Under the pieces are notes generated by a model. It was not told the DNA's origin and did no database searches. It saw only the letters and a program-made list of their open reading frames with translations. A program made the translations under genes and the position numbers. From contig RDOF01000010.1 in NCBI GenBank assembly GCA_011365025.1, positions 20,386 through 84,385 of the forward strand: 64,000 nt of DNA, given 5' to 3'. This DNA is from Candidatus Thorarchaeota archaeon. GTDB lineage: Archaea > Asgardarchaeota > Thorarchaeia > Thorarchaeales > Thorarchaeaceae. This document shows positions 46,501 to 55,676 of this stretch, piece after piece (positions within the stretch are counted from its first letter, which is position 1; every line of letters starts with the position of its first letter).

Positions 46501-49328
46501 CCGACGTGCAAGGCGTGAAGCATGAAATGCCCTATCCGGGGGCAGCAAAAGAATACTATGAAAAGTATGGATGGGCCCTCTGGGAGTGGGAACTTGATCA
46601 TCTCCAGTCAGATAATGGGGCTGTTCCTGCAACCAAATACATTGTCTACAATGACATCAATTATGTAGCATACAACTACACTGCTTACGATTGGGCCACC
46701 AGAATTGGCGGTATCACCTATTCCCTAAACATGGTATATATGCCTCATGCGTTGGCCAACGGCACTGATGTATGGGATCCATTCTCAGTTGGTTGGACTG
46801 GAAGCGTTGGTCTGATGAATGACAATCTGGAATACAGAGAAATCGAACGAATTGAGTACCTAACCGAGGACATAATGGGCCAGCCTAGATACGACTATAT
46901 CAACGGGTACTACGTAATAGACCTTCTCAATGGCACCAAATGGGTTGCGAACGACACCGACGCAATGCTTGTGTACGAATACGACTACAACGGCCAGACA
47001 TTCTATACAACTCGTGACTGGCCATATCCGATAGATGACGGCAATGGTACCACTATTGGATACGAGTGGCTTTTCATTAATGACACTGTATTGGTTGCTA
47101 ACGGCTATGAAGATGCAGTCAGGGTTGCCAGCCATCTTGTGTATGTAGTCATGAACGGCACTCACACTCTCTTTGAATTCATGTCAGAAACCTATGTGCT
47201 CAATTACTGGGGCTACTCAACATGGGGATTTCTGGTTCACAATGCAACCTATCCTGGAAAGCTGTTCCTGAACATGTACCGCGGTGGAGACCCTATTTAC
47301 GAATTCGATTACTTGGGGACTCTGGTTCGGGCCACCTCTTCATTCGAAAACATCGAGTGGATGACCCCCCAGAATGGCTATCCATGGGTCTTTGGTCCTG
47401 CGCCAATTCAAAGTGATATCCGCAAGAATTACTACGACCTCGTTATTGGGACTCCAGATTCAGGTATGTGGGGTGTTCAAAACTGGGATTACATTGAGGA
47501 AACTGGCGCACTTGACTTGGATGGCGATCCCGCGACTGAAGATGACCAATATTACGTGCTTGAAGAATACACCTCAACCGATAGTTGGACGCACGACTGG
47601 GACTTCCTAAGTGTCTATATCACTTGGGACCCCAATGGCACCGCTTGGGGCGATGAGATGTTCATCAGCTCCTGGCTTGGCGTTGATTCCTTTACGTGGA
47701 CTTACGCCTGGAACCAGACCTTCTATTGGTTTGACACAGATATGACACCAATCTCCGCCTCTGAGATGCAAAGCATTAGGGATATGCTCCTGACGGCTGA
47801 TGATGAACCCCAACCCGGTTACTGGGATCTGTCTTGGATGGCAAAGAACGTGACCTGGGCGGACATCGTCGCAGAGGCTGAAGAAAACGGATGGGACTGG
47901 ATAAGTTCCAACGAACAGAGCTGGACCTGGCTCTCATTTGGCATAAGCCAAGACTACAGGACCGACTACGAAAGCATGGATGGGTTTGATGCTCTCCATA
48001 TTGGCATGCACTATGAATTCAGTGGTCTAATGATCTGGGAGGATCTTAACGATAACGGCAAGATGGATGTCGACCTTGTCAATCCAGGATCGGGTGAGCT
48101 TTCTCACTATCTCATTCCAGATTCGGTTGGCAGTGTGGACTTCGTAACTCCTGGTATGGCTTATGGTAATATGAACAGCACTGACTTCATGAAAGTTGGC
48201 GCGACCGATGAAGTAACTTGGGGCGTTGCTTTCTACGATGTCAATGGCACAGTCTATCCATTCACACTGAGTGGATACTGGGGCTGGTACGACGGTATTG
48301 TCACTGGTAGTGACCTGCGAACCTTTGATGAGCGGCCCACGGAAATCACCATAGACGAGCTTTCATTCCTTGTGCACTTCCAGGGCCATGAAGACCTCGA
48401 ATCTCTCAACAACTATGCAGAGATAAAGGTGGACAATTACGTAGGCAATTGGGGTGTTGGCATGATTGGCGGAAGGGATAATCTTGAGAACAAATCCCTT
48501 GCGCTGAACTACTTTGCCGATGTCCACATTGATCAATACACCTACGTGGCAAATACCACTCTGCAAGAACAGACTGTCAGCGCCGAAGAGTTCTCGCTCG
48601 AGGCTGAAAGCGCTCGGTTTGCTAGAATGATCATGGGTGGAGTTGCGTATGACTGGGGAAAGGATACCACCGGTCGCTACGATGTAGTTAGCTACACAAC
48701 TCCGCTTGGAACATTCAGGACAGCCTTCGAGTCAGAAGCCGGCCAATCAGCAACAACTTGGTCCTACAGCTCAACAATGTTCTATGTCACTATAGGCTTT
48801 CCCGAATGGGATGGCTACAGTGTCTACCAAGATCCCGTTTTTGTCAGCTATGTTTCCAGAGGCGGAGCACCCGGTGGAATCAGCTTTGGTGCCTTCAGCA
48901 TTGAGCCTATCGTACCTACCTCCTATGAGAGTGTCAAGGTCACCGTAGATATCAGCTCGGATGAGGAAGTCTTTGCTGACCTCCTTTATTCTACCGATCA
49001 GGTGAACTGGCAATCAGTCGCCATGTGGGAAGAATACGATGGCCATTACGCAGCAGATATTCCACCACACGAAGAAGGCACTGAGGTCTTCTTCAAGGTC
49101 GTGGTACACTCAACGACTGGTGATGTTGAATCAATGGTCAACTCCTACATTGTGGGAGAGGGTATGGTCACCACCACCACTACCACCACCACCTCTACGA
49201 CAACAACCACCACTACTTGGACCACCAATCCCTGGGATGGCTTCTCTCTAGATTCAGAGATGATTCTCTTGATTGGTAGCGGACTTGTCATAATCGTGAT
49301 CGCGGTGTTAGCAAAGCGCAGGCGATAG
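43509..49328 (+). CDS. Giant Trp/Tyr-rich surface protein (1939 aa) with Thr stalk and membrane anchor
   Basis: Signal peptide at ~1-30 (basic RRRGIK then hydrophobic). About 1,850 residues follow that are unusually rich in Trp, Tyr, Asp and Asn, as expected for extracellular beta-structure. Many W-x-Y and D-x-D patterns and NxS/T sequons suggest glycosylation and calcium or carbohydrate binding. Near 1770-1880 an Ig/CBM48-like domain precedes a Thr-run stalk (~1887-1907). A membrane helix (~1914-1934) and an AKRRR end follow. The site AAGGAG precedes the ATG. It is probably an S-layer, adhesin or surface-binding protein. Family not recognised. Confidence 0.85.
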   Translation: MRRRGIKHMLLSLVAVTIFLVSMFSSGVATSLPPSVEEVALQDYPSYRVLSDDGPFVPEPGTEVWWDQTSDSTSDEWSWHNRNWLFGPRPTFEVFHENGTNLDKNSYAEIGETLNIVVTVPKNAFGKDADLGEVNFHGYLETPYDNFTADFNLRFNTWDMYPWSVWTSTWNYTLDPWNPLPTTFIDLHTGLCSNATDGESYIINFAVIFNDNSPLGLFRLNMDVMDTNWNNIGSFNYGSGWEFQGIAVGMPVDLAYAKTYSGIYTLQKLDMAGDVLYSVSRGKDFIMRFNVTGAEVDYAMLGFLMPSMSYELVNVTGEHDELVTTNGGWQYDEILDTYVWNASVEVTYMRRVYGDYLERVPVHHNVYDSVYMMTWQEIYNETTMEWKWVYDNFSIPITRQFIFNYNGTTDDFTTSYGYTYWTYTYDEEMFYYRYDEYTVFESVSVTMPTWYELNTSLCDARQIGSDFVIDFTGHFTNEMNTADSSTLFFMDRVVDSDGYQLCSPDCGINPRQTSMDYQMAKQISIDIPVTIAKLLKEDGTAPRDYMFHVGEGEPFMVSGRLQGGGEFANDIDAVRFELHAYDSYWTEDEYGWSNIIYEIQYDIGGIPHLWAFNFTEKHNYTYGSYWDYVPVIIQTPDGSITSWQYMEIEDWHWEWYYFNQKTGEWQKDYIQYRSPETKISPDFCTTHEFTKWVDSGDLYISFIVEMNTNAPATNYWWDFAFMNSTWYQDTSMGISDYEILRWEQRPIYSFDYFGEKVFMGGVDSSQLAFQFTNGSLGTDWMVGTETPYIQIDSEKLPIEVQTQYDPVFGTYQYDILHFSHWDSATDRQIYYYELTNGSQVTVSYQDRVYIYNVTSRSGDSFLAASNWDQCWDFDNFGYFYWIDINGALHQGDSDYGQWNCEIEIYDEVPLDNAVDGWYIKYGFDSIIYVDTWWWSSADEMHYFLDTEGSIHGKIWNEACMRYQVEIDGIWYNSTDFMHYVTVDSMQLYNFNTHRFWYTDVQGVKHEMPYPGAAKEYYEKYGWALWEWELDHLQSDNGAVPATKYIVYNDINYVAYNYTAYDWATRIGGITYSLNMVYMPHALANGTDVWDPFSVGWTGSVGLMNDNLEYREIERIEYLTEDIMGQPRYDYINGYYVIDLLNGTKWVANDTDAMLVYEYDYNGQTFYTTRDWPYPIDDGNGTTIGYEWLFINDTVLVANGYEDAVRVASHLVYVVMNGTHTLFEFMSETYVLNYWGYSTWGFLVHNATYPGKLFLNMYRGGDPIYEFDYLGTLVRATSSFENIEWMTPQNGYPWVFGPAPIQSDIRKNYYDLVIGTPDSGMWGVQNWDYIEETGALDLDGDPATEDDQYYVLEEYTSTDSWTHDWDFLSVYITWDPNGTAWGDEMFISSWLGVDSFTWTYAWNQTFYWFDTDMTPISASEMQSIRDMLLTADDEPQPGYWDLSWMAKNVTWADIVAEAEENGWDWISSNEQSWTWLSFGISQDYRTDYESMDGFDALHIGMHYEFSGLMIWEDLNDNGKMDVDLVNPGSGELSHYLIPDSVGSVDFVTPGMAYGNMNSTDFMKVGATDEVTWGVAFYDVNGTVYPFTLSGYWGWYDGIVTGSDLRTFDERPTEITIDELSFLVHFQGHEDLESLNNYAEIKVDNYVGNWGVGMIGGRDNLENKSLALNYFADVHIDQYTYVANTTLQEQTVSAEEFSLEAESARFARMIMGGVAYDWGKDTTGRYDVVSYTTPLGTFRTAFESEAGQSATTWSYSSTMFYVTIGFPEWDGYSVYQDPVFVSYVSRGGAPGGISFGAFSIEPIVPTSYESVKVTVDISSDEEVFADLLYSTDQVNWQSVAMWEEYDGHYAADIPPHEEGTEVFFKVVVHSTTGDVESMVNSYIVGEGMVTTTTTTTTSTTTTTTTWTTNPWDGFSLDSEMILLIGSGLVIIVIAVLAKRRR
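49168..49230 (+). repeat. Thr-codon low-complexity tract
   Basis: A run of ACC/ACT/ACG/ACA codons encodes the poly-Thr stalk of the surface protein. It is in frame and coding, and is likely O-glycosylated; it is not a CRISPR or mobile feature. Confidence 0.85.
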
Positions 49329-49334
49329 AATCCT

Positions 49335-49373
49335 AGAGGGGTAATGCCCCTCTTTCTTCTTTTTCTTATTCTC
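49335..49373 (+). terminator. Hairpin plus pyrimidine-run terminator
   Basis: AGAGGGG (49335-49341) and CCCCTCT (49347-49353) form a 7-bp stem around TAATG, followed by TTCTTCTTTTTC. It lies 7 nt after the surface-protein stop. Confidence 0.75.
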
Positions 49374-49394
49374 GTCAAGAAACAGAAGAAGAAA

Positions 49395-49796
49395 CTAGGT
49401 GTCGAGAGTAGGCCTTAATTTGTTATGAAAGAACTTGATTCCGGTAAGATGCGCTTCGTACGTACAATTGAAGACGTCATAGGAAATGCCCGTCACAGGG
49501 ATTGCGTTCCGAATAATCACGAAGCTCTTCCTATCAATTCCAAAGGTTATTTCCACTAAATTCGCGTTTGCCTTCAGGAGCTGTTCGTATATCTTTGATC
49601 TCTTTCCAGCTGACAGCGATCCAAGGTCCATAAGACGAGTTGTGAGCGTGATCCAGTTCTTCCCTGGAAATACCTCAATCTCCTTCGTTTCAGTCGGTCC
49701 ATACGGATACAGACTGAAGGTCTTTCTCCCGTGTTCTTCAAAGCTGACCTCCAGTCGTTTGAGATATTCTTTGGCTATGAACCATGTTGTGCTCAT
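49395..49796 (-). CDS. YbjN/type III chaperone-like fold protein (copy 2)
   Basis: 133 residues; paralog of the protein at 24031-24495. Shared landmarks are EVFPGKNWITLTTRL (vs EIRPGKKWIQIYCDV), LSAGKRSKIYEQLLKANANLVEITFGI (vs PSEKRDAVFLDLLRCNRDYAEVCFDF) and a GISYDVF turn. Starts MSTTWFIAKEYL. No membrane segment; function unknown. Confidence 0.65.
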   Translation of the reverse strand: MSTTWFIAKEYLKRLEVSFEEHGRKTFSLYPYGPTETKEIEVFPGKNWITLTTRLMDLGSLSAGKRSKIYEQLLKANANLVEITFGIDRKSFVIIRNAIPVTGISYDVFNCTYEAHLTGIKFFHNKLRPTLDT

Positions 49797-49985
49797 TCTT
49801 ACCGACTCATTTTGGATTGGGAAAGTGACTCCACTCCTGTTCGTTGAAGTATACTTCTCACTACTAAATTACAAAAGCTAGTAAAAACCTTCGCTTTTAT
49901 TATCAAGCTGAAGAACATCATCAAAACAATGGCGTTGCTGATTGTTTCTCGAGTGTCGTCTAATTTGGTGAGATTAGTAGCAGCA

Positions 49986-50231
49986 TCATTTCCAATAACC
50001 TGATGGAACTCTGTGTTCTAAGTCGTTCTGCTTTTCTCGAAACTCGTTAATCGCTTCTTCGTTCCCTTCTCGGAGGCCAGATTGCACCCCATGATCAAGA
50101 AGCACCTTGAGTTTGTCATAGACCTCAAAGAACTCCTCCGAGCAATAGTCAAACGCATCCAACTTGGTTTGGAGGACACTAACCTTAGTTCTGATTTCTT
50201 GCACAGATTGAAATCCCTTGCTTTCTGACAT
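49986..50231 (-). CDS. Small coiled-coil protein (81 aa)
   Basis: Starts MSESKGFQSVQEIRTKV and is a charged helix over most of its length, with a single Cys. No membrane segment or known motif. The gene is plausible from composition and start; function is unknown. Confidence 0.5.
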   Translation of the reverse strand: MSESKGFQSVQEIRTKVSVLQTKLDAFDYCSEEFFEVYDKLKVLLDHGVQSGLREGNEEAINEFREKQNDLEHRVPSGYWK

Positions 50232-50382
50232 TTCTCAACACAATCTGGTTGTGATCGCACTTCCTTATACATCTCCATCCTTAAAATGCACCTTCCCTCA
50301 GTATCGGGATTGAATTCGGTATGGCGGAGGGCCCACAAAACCGCACAAATGCAAAACAGCATAAACCATCTTTGTTTAGTTA

Positions 50383-50589
50383 ATGGTGCTTGGAGTTGAA
50401 ATAGCAATGAAAGGGAAAACGGATAGCTTTGCATTGGTTTGGGTGCTGGGAATTCTCTTTGCAGCACTAGGCGCAAGCAGGTATCCGCTTGGAGATTGGT
50501 ACTTCTATCCCCTATTTTCGATAGGGATTATACTTCTGGCACTTGGCCTTCTTCTTCAGAGAAACAGCGACATCACCGATCTCAATTGA
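50383..50589 (+). CDS. Small two-helix membrane protein (68 aa)
   Basis: A short protein with two hydrophobic segments (about 17-31 and 42-60) separated by YPLGDWYFYP. ATG at 50383 or 50407 (the latter has GGAG upstream). It is an isolated plus-strand gene between two minus-strand genes. Function unknown. Confidence 0.5.
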   Translation: MVLGVEIAMKGKTDSFALVWVLGILFAALGASRYPLGDWYFYPLFSIGIILLALGLLLQRNSDITDLN

Positions 50590-50660
50590 AAATCTCCTGG
50601 CCACAAGTTCAATGGCATTTCCACATAGATCCTAATCAACGAAGGCGGTTGTAGCACGTT

Positions 50661-52460
50661 CTACTTCCGTATTCCATGTCTTGCATTGTATCGAGCAATA
50701 GCTTCTGGTCCAAGCCGACCCACTGCCTTGTCCATACTCAATTTAGTAATCTTCAACATCGAGGGACGACCATGGCAGCAGTGATGCTTGCTCTTTGTTT
50801 GGTATAAATCCGCGAGCAACTTCCGAATCTCCTCGATTCTTAGTGTCTGGCCCGACCTAATGGCTGAGTGACAAGCTGTGACCTTCACCAATTCGTCCAT
50901 GAATGCTGCTGATGCCTCTCCTACTCCTATCTCGACCATTCTGTCAACAAGAGCCAGAAGTTCTCCCTTCGTTGCCTTCTCGCCTAGAATCTCGGGTACT
51001 GCAGAGACAAGAACCTCTTTGCCGCCGAAACTTGAGATTGAGTAGCCAATGCTCTCAAGGATTTCTGCTACCTCCATTATCCTCTCGTAGTCGGTCGAAT
51101 CAAGGCTCACAACTACGGGCTCCAGCAGTTCTTGTGAGGCCACCGTGCCTGAGTTGACCTGTTCTCTCAGTCTTTCGTATAGCACTCTTTCGTGCGCCGC
51201 ATGCTGGTCCACAATAAGAAGCCCGTCTTCTATCTCAAGCAGAATATATAGCTGATGAATCTGCCCCACTATTCGAAATAAGCCGCCGAGCGACTCTGTA
51301 TCTGCGATTTCAGTTTCTGGGGATAGATATCCCAAGTCGAGTTGCTCAATGAATTCAGTAGTTACTTCTGTATTGGCAACATCTACTGGGATGGGGATTG
51401 TTTCGGGAGTATCTGATGCTGCAGACCTGACTTCCACAAAGTCCTGCAGTCTTGGCGCTCCTTCAGGAGTCCCCTTGGTCTGCAGTGCGTTTCTAACAAC
51501 CTCAGTTAGTACGGCAGCTATACTTTCAAGGTCTTCAATTCTAACCTCTCTCTTGGTCGGGTGCACATTAGCATCCACCTTTGACGGCGAAAGAGCAATG
51601 TCGATTGCAAACAATGGGAATCGTCCCTTCATAAGGGTGGTTGAATACGCCCCTTCAACTGCCAGGCTGAGTCGTGCATCTTCTATAGGTCGACCAAGTA
51701 CCGAGAGATACTCTCTGCTCCTATTTCCCCTAGAAACCGGCGGTCGCACAACAAATCCTCGTATTTCAATGTCATTCTTTGTGTAGCTTACATCAACAAG
51801 CTTCTTTGCAACCTCTCTCCCCCACAGCAAAACGATTCTATCAAGTGCAGTTTGATTTGGAGGGCAGTCAATCAGAGATATCCCATCTCGAATCATTCGA
51901 AAGCCCACGTCATATCTGATAACAGCATGTCTCATTAATGCATCAAGTATTCTCTGTGCTTCTCGTTGAGGAGTCCCCAAGTGCTTCCTTCTTGCTGGAA
52001 CGTGTCTGAACAGGTCATTCACCTCGACAGTGGTTCCGGTAGCTCGTGAGCTATCGCTCATTCTGACGCCTTCATTGATTCTAGACACTACTACTGTACC
52101 AATCTCCTGACCTGCTGCTCGGCTAATAATCTTCACATCTGCAATTGCGGCGATGCTTGCCAAAGCTTCGCCACGGAATCCGTAAGTTGCTATTGCATCA
52201 ATATCCTCCTTAGTTGCTATCTTGCTGGTAGAATGTCTAAGAAGGCATAATGGGCAATCCTCTTTTAGTATCCCAACTCCATTATCGGATACCGTAATTT
52301 CATCTATTCCCCCTCGCAAGATACTAACTTCGATTTGAGTCGCTCCAGCATCTAGCGAGTTCTCAACCAATTCCTTTACAACTGAGGAAGGATTGTCTAT
52401 TACCTCTCCTGCTGAAATAAGGGAAACCAGGTCTTCGCCCAAAACTCGAATTCTACCCAT
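50661..52460 (-). CDS. mutL: DNA mismatch repair protein MutL with endonuclease motif
   Basis: GHKL ATPase of mismatch repair (599 aa). N-terminal motifs are LVENSLDAGA, DNGVGI and YGFRGEAL. The C-terminal domain carries the nicking-endonuclease motif DQHAAHERVLYE (~418-429), plus ACHSAIRSG and CCHGRPSMLK (metal-site motifs). The endonuclease form is therefore expected. The ATG has GAGGTGAC directly upstream, overlapping the stop codon of the preceding amidohydrolase gene (stop TGA within the site). The two genes are therefore translationally coupled. mutS is ~9 kb away on the same strand. Confidence 0.96.
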   Translation of the reverse strand: MGRIRVLGEDLVSLISAGEVIDNPSSVVKELVENSLDAGATQIEVSILRGGIDEITVSDNGVGILKEDCPLCLLRHSTSKIATKEDIDAIATYGFRGEALASIAAIADVKIISRAAGQEIGTVVVSRINEGVRMSDSSRATGTTVEVNDLFRHVPARRKHLGTPQREAQRILDALMRHAVIRYDVGFRMIRDGISLIDCPPNQTALDRIVLLWGREVAKKLVDVSYTKNDIEIRGFVVRPPVSRGNRSREYLSVLGRPIEDARLSLAVEGAYSTTLMKGRFPLFAIDIALSPSKVDANVHPTKREVRIEDLESIAAVLTEVVRNALQTKGTPEGAPRLQDFVEVRSAASDTPETIPIPVDVANTEVTTEFIEQLDLGYLSPETEIADTESLGGLFRIVGQIHQLYILLEIEDGLLIVDQHAAHERVLYERLREQVNSGTVASQELLEPVVVSLDSTDYERIMEVAEILESIGYSISSFGGKEVLVSAVPEILGEKATKGELLALVDRMVEIGVGEASAAFMDELVKVTACHSAIRSGQTLRIEEIRKLLADLYQTKSKHHCCHGRPSMLKITKLSMDKAVGRLGPEAIARYNARHGIRK

Positions 52461-52469
52461 TAGGTCACC

Positions 52470-54020
52470 TCAGTTCCCGGCTGCTGAGTATTCAATAAGC
52501 CCTCCAACAACCGTCATCTCCACTTCAATATCCCTAATTTTCTTTGGTGATATGGAGAGAATATCGTCTGACAAAACGACGAAATCGGCTCGCTTCCCCA
52601 CAATGAGACTTCCTACAAACCTCTCAAGGAATGAGGCATGGGCGCTTTCTAGAGTGTAGCATCTCAATGCCTCTTCTGCTGTAAGCCGAACTCGTTCATT
52701 GGGGTGAGTTGTTGCAGCCCAGATTCCATATAGTGGACCATAGGGCATGCCATCTGATCCAAAACAAAGCCGAGCTCCATTATCTAGCGCTACTCTAAAC
52801 ATGTTCATCCCCCGAACTCGTTCAGGATCAAATCTTGAATCGTAGAGCCCTCCGTCAAGTTGCCATCTTGCAACAAAGTTGGGCTGCATAGATAAAATGA
52901 GACCCATACTGACGGCCCAGCGAATTTGATATTCGTTTATCATTTCTGCATGCTCGATTCTGTGTCTCTGCCTGCGAATCCTGTCCTTGTCAGTGAATTC
53001 ATCGAAGACCTCAAGAACCATCTGTATCGCGGCATCGCCAATTGCATGCGTTACCGTTTGAATATCGTTATTCACGGCCTTCTTGACAATTCGGCTGTAT
53101 TCTTTCCTGTCCATGAGAAGCATTCCAGTATTCTTTGTCCCCCGATAGGGTCTGGATACCGCAGCAGTAGCAGCTCCGATTGAGCCATCAGTAAATATTT
53201 TCACGCCACCGATTTTTACCAGTGGGCTTCCCATGCCTGATGTGAGACCTAGCTTAATCATATGATTCAGGTGCTCGACCGGCGGATTAACCACCATCCG
53301 TACAGAGAGGGCTTCCTCTGCTTCTACTTCACGAATATGTTTGAGCACTCCCGGCTGTGCATTATCAATTGCGGTAGTAATTCCAAGTTCATTTGCTATT
53401 GCATTGCCAGAAACAACGCCTTTCCTGTACTCCTCCGGCGTTGGTCTGACCCTTTCGTATATGCCTTCTATGTCCTTCAGAACTCCTGTTGGCTTCCCCT
53501 TTTTGTCCTTCACAATGCCAGGTGTTTTGGGCGGCAATTTGAGTTTCCTGAATCCCACACTATTCACTGATACAAGATGTCCATCAACTCTCACTGCAAG
53601 AATGGGCTGTTCTGTAGGAATGGTATCTAGATCCTTCATGTCTAGGTATCTCTTTTCAGGCCAAGTGCTTTCATCCCAGCCTGATGCAAAGACCCATTTT
53701 CCCTCCTTGAATTTTGGCAATTCCTCCCTTATCTTTGCGAGAGCTTTGTCCAGTGATTTGACGGAACCGAGACTGATATAATTCGAACGGACACCATCGC
53801 TCGTGAGGTGCGTGTGAGCATCCACGAAGCCAGGAACCACCGTTTTTCCGCCCAAATCGATAACTCGTTTTGAATTAGGTATCAAGTCCACTATTGAGTC
53901 GTCGTTTCCAATGGTAAGAATCTTGTAGCTCTTTACAGCTAGCGCTGTCGCTTTGGGGTTCTGTGGGTCCATTGTGATTATATTCCCGTTGAAAACAACA
54001 AGATCCGCCTCAAGCTCCAT
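52470..54020 (-). CDS. YtcJ-like amidohydrolase
   Basis: A 516-residue metal-dependent hydrolase of the amidohydrolase_3 group. It has DAHTHL (metal His pair), HAIGD (His of the TIM barrel), and RIEHAEM, and the Asp near FGSDGMPYGP. Start at ATG 54020 (MELEADLVVFNG), with a weaker upstream ATG. Family members hydrolyse amides or cyclic substrates, but the substrate here is unknown. It precedes mutL with a 9-nt gap and shares the ribosome-site region with it. Confidence 0.87.
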   Translation of the reverse strand: MELEADLVVFNGNIITMDPQNPKATALAVKSYKILTIGNDDSIVDLIPNSKRVIDLGGKTVVPGFVDAHTHLTSDGVRSNYISLGSVKSLDKALAKIREELPKFKEGKWVFASGWDESTWPEKRYLDMKDLDTIPTEQPILAVRVDGHLVSVNSVGFRKLKLPPKTPGIVKDKKGKPTGVLKDIEGIYERVRPTPEEYRKGVVSGNAIANELGITTAIDNAQPGVLKHIREVEAEEALSVRMVVNPPVEHLNHMIKLGLTSGMGSPLVKIGGVKIFTDGSIGAATAAVSRPYRGTKNTGMLLMDRKEYSRIVKKAVNNDIQTVTHAIGDAAIQMVLEVFDEFTDKDRIRRQRHRIEHAEMINEYQIRWAVSMGLILSMQPNFVARWQLDGGLYDSRFDPERVRGMNMFRVALDNGARLCFGSDGMPYGPLYGIWAATTHPNERVRLTAEEALRCYTLESAHASFLERFVGSLIVGKRADFVVLSDDILSISPKKIRDIEVEMTVVGGLIEYSAAGN

Positions 54021-54114
54021 TCTCAGCACTACCTCTTACTGAATCAACGCCCTTGGACATATATTCTTGCCCTTAAGTGGCTATTCGAAAAATCATTCGA
54101 ATTCCAAGTCCTTT

Positions 54115-54762
54115 CTACTTGTCTTTGACTTTCTCCCAGTCGGCCAGAAATCTCTCGATTCCAATATCCGTCAGTGGATGGTTGACCATTTTGTCGAGTA
54201 CCGCAGGCGGTATGGTTGCAATATCAGCTCCAATCATTGCTGCCTCATAGACATGAATTGGATGGCGAATGCTGGCAACGATCACCTCAGTCTCATAGGC
54301 ATAGTTGGAGTAAATCTGAACAATGCTCTCGATTAGCTCCATTCCTGTCTGTCCAACATCGTCAAGGCGACCTATGAATGGAGACACAAATGTTGCTCCC
54401 GCCTTAGCAGCAAGTATGGCTTGGTTTGCACTAAAACACAGGGTCACATTTGTCTTGATTCCTTCTTGAGCACAGACCCTCACTGCCCGAAGGCCCTCCC
54501 AGGTGAGTGGAATCTTGATGGCTGCATTATCTATCCATCCATTGAGTTCTCGGGCTTCCTTGATCATTCCCTCAGCATCCTCGCTTACAACTTCGAGGCT
54601 TATTGGACCTTCAACAAATGATGCTATCTCATCAACAACTTCACGGAAATTGCGGCCTTCTTTTGCAACTAGACTGGGATTAGTAGTTACACCATCTACC
54701 ATTCCTCTTTCGTGAGCTTTTCGAATCGCATCTACATTTGCAGTATCTATGAAGAATTTCAT
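54115..54762 (-). CDS. tal: Transaldolase (short FSA/TAL subfamily)
   Basis: A 215-residue class I aldolase with the short fold of fructose-6-phosphate aldolase/transaldolase. It has [29 protein letters not shown], the Schiff-base Lys in [14 protein letters not shown], and [11 protein letters not shown]. It transfers dihydroxyacetone in non-oxidative pentose metabolism or acts as a fructose-6-P aldolase. The chosen ATG at 54762 has GGTGAGAG directly upstream. Neighbouring ribulose-phosphate epimerase suggests sugar-phosphate chemistry. Confidence 0.92.
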   Translation of the reverse strand: MKFFIDTANVDAIRKAHERGMVDGVTTNPSLVAKEGRNFREVVDEIASFVEGPISLEVVSEDAEGMIKEARELNGWIDNAAIKIPLTWEGLRAVRVCAQEGIKTNVTLCFSANQAILAAKAGATFVSPFIGRLDDVGQTGMELIESIVQIYSNYAYETEVIVASIRHPIHVYEAAMIGADIATIPPAVLDKMVNHPLTDIGIERFLADWEKVKDK

Positions 54763-54868
54763 CTCTCTCACCATTATTGGTACAGCTAGTTGCTAAACTT
54801 GTTCTTGTAGATTTAAACGGTGGGGTCGGGATTATGAAATGGGATGTGTGATTGTTGGAAATCATCCC

Positions 54869-55523
54869 TCATAATCCATCAAGAATCTTCTTGAGTGATC
54901 TCACAGTTTCTTCTATATCTTCAGAGTGAAAGACCGCCGATCCAGCGACGAAGAAGTCTGCACCCGCCTTTCTGATATCCGCAATATTATCCCTACTTAC
55001 GCCACCGTCAACTGCGATTCTCACGTCGGGCTTGTACTCGTCAAGAAGCTGTCTAAGTTCAGTGATTCTCTGCATCGATGATGGTATGAAACTCTGTCCT
55101 CCGAAACCAGGACACACACTCATGATTAACACTGAATCAAGCAAGTCCAGGAGAGGTGTCACATTGGCAATGGGTGTGCCGGGATTTAGGGTGATACCGG
55201 CTTTTCCTCCTAGGTCCTTTATCAACTGCACCGTTCTGAAGACATCGCAAGACGCCTCTATATGCGGGTAGATGACTTCCACTCCAGCATCGATGAATTT
55301 GGGTATGTACTCACGAGGATTTGTTATCATTAAATGGGCATCAAGCGGCACATCGGTGATTCTTCTCATTGTTTTTGCAATCATCGGGCCATAGGAGAAC
55401 GAAATGTCCATCCATGATGTCCAAATGGAAATAGTCAGCTCCACCCCTTTCTGCCGCCCTGATATCTGATTCAAGATTCGCGAAATTTGCAGACAAAATT
55501 GATGGGGCTAGCATAGGTTTCAT
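54869..55523 (-). pseudogene. rpe: Ribulose-phosphate 3-epimerase, frameshifted
   Basis: Epimerises ribulose-5-P and xylulose-5-P. The N-terminus ([18 protein letters not shown] to HLDIMDGHF) is in one frame and the rest ([17 protein letters not shown] to KKILDGL) in another, overlapping at ~55393-55402. Canonical RPE has 18 nt between the Phe/Tyr and the GP of MDGHFVPN..GP; here only 10 nt lie there, an 8-nt deletion. The remaining metal-site and phosphate-site landmarks are intact (HLD, DAHLMI, MSVCPGFGGQ, AVDGGV, FVAGSA). Either a genuine pseudogene or an assembly error. Confidence 0.85.
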
Positions 55524-55676
55524 GCGGTTTTCCTCTCTACTATCTGTTGCAGACCTGACTTTAGATGTGTGTATTTAAGCTTGGTCACAAATAAGAGAAC
55601 GAGTTTCCCGCTAAAAAGCATAATAAGTCACCATTTCTTAATACTCCGTCTGCATGATTTGCTAGGGAGGATTAAG

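Noticed and set aside
49168..49230. Run of ACC/ACT triplets as a microsatellite or CRISPR-like repeat
   Set aside because: It is in frame, codes for the Thr stalk and has no spacers or repeats of CRISPR size.
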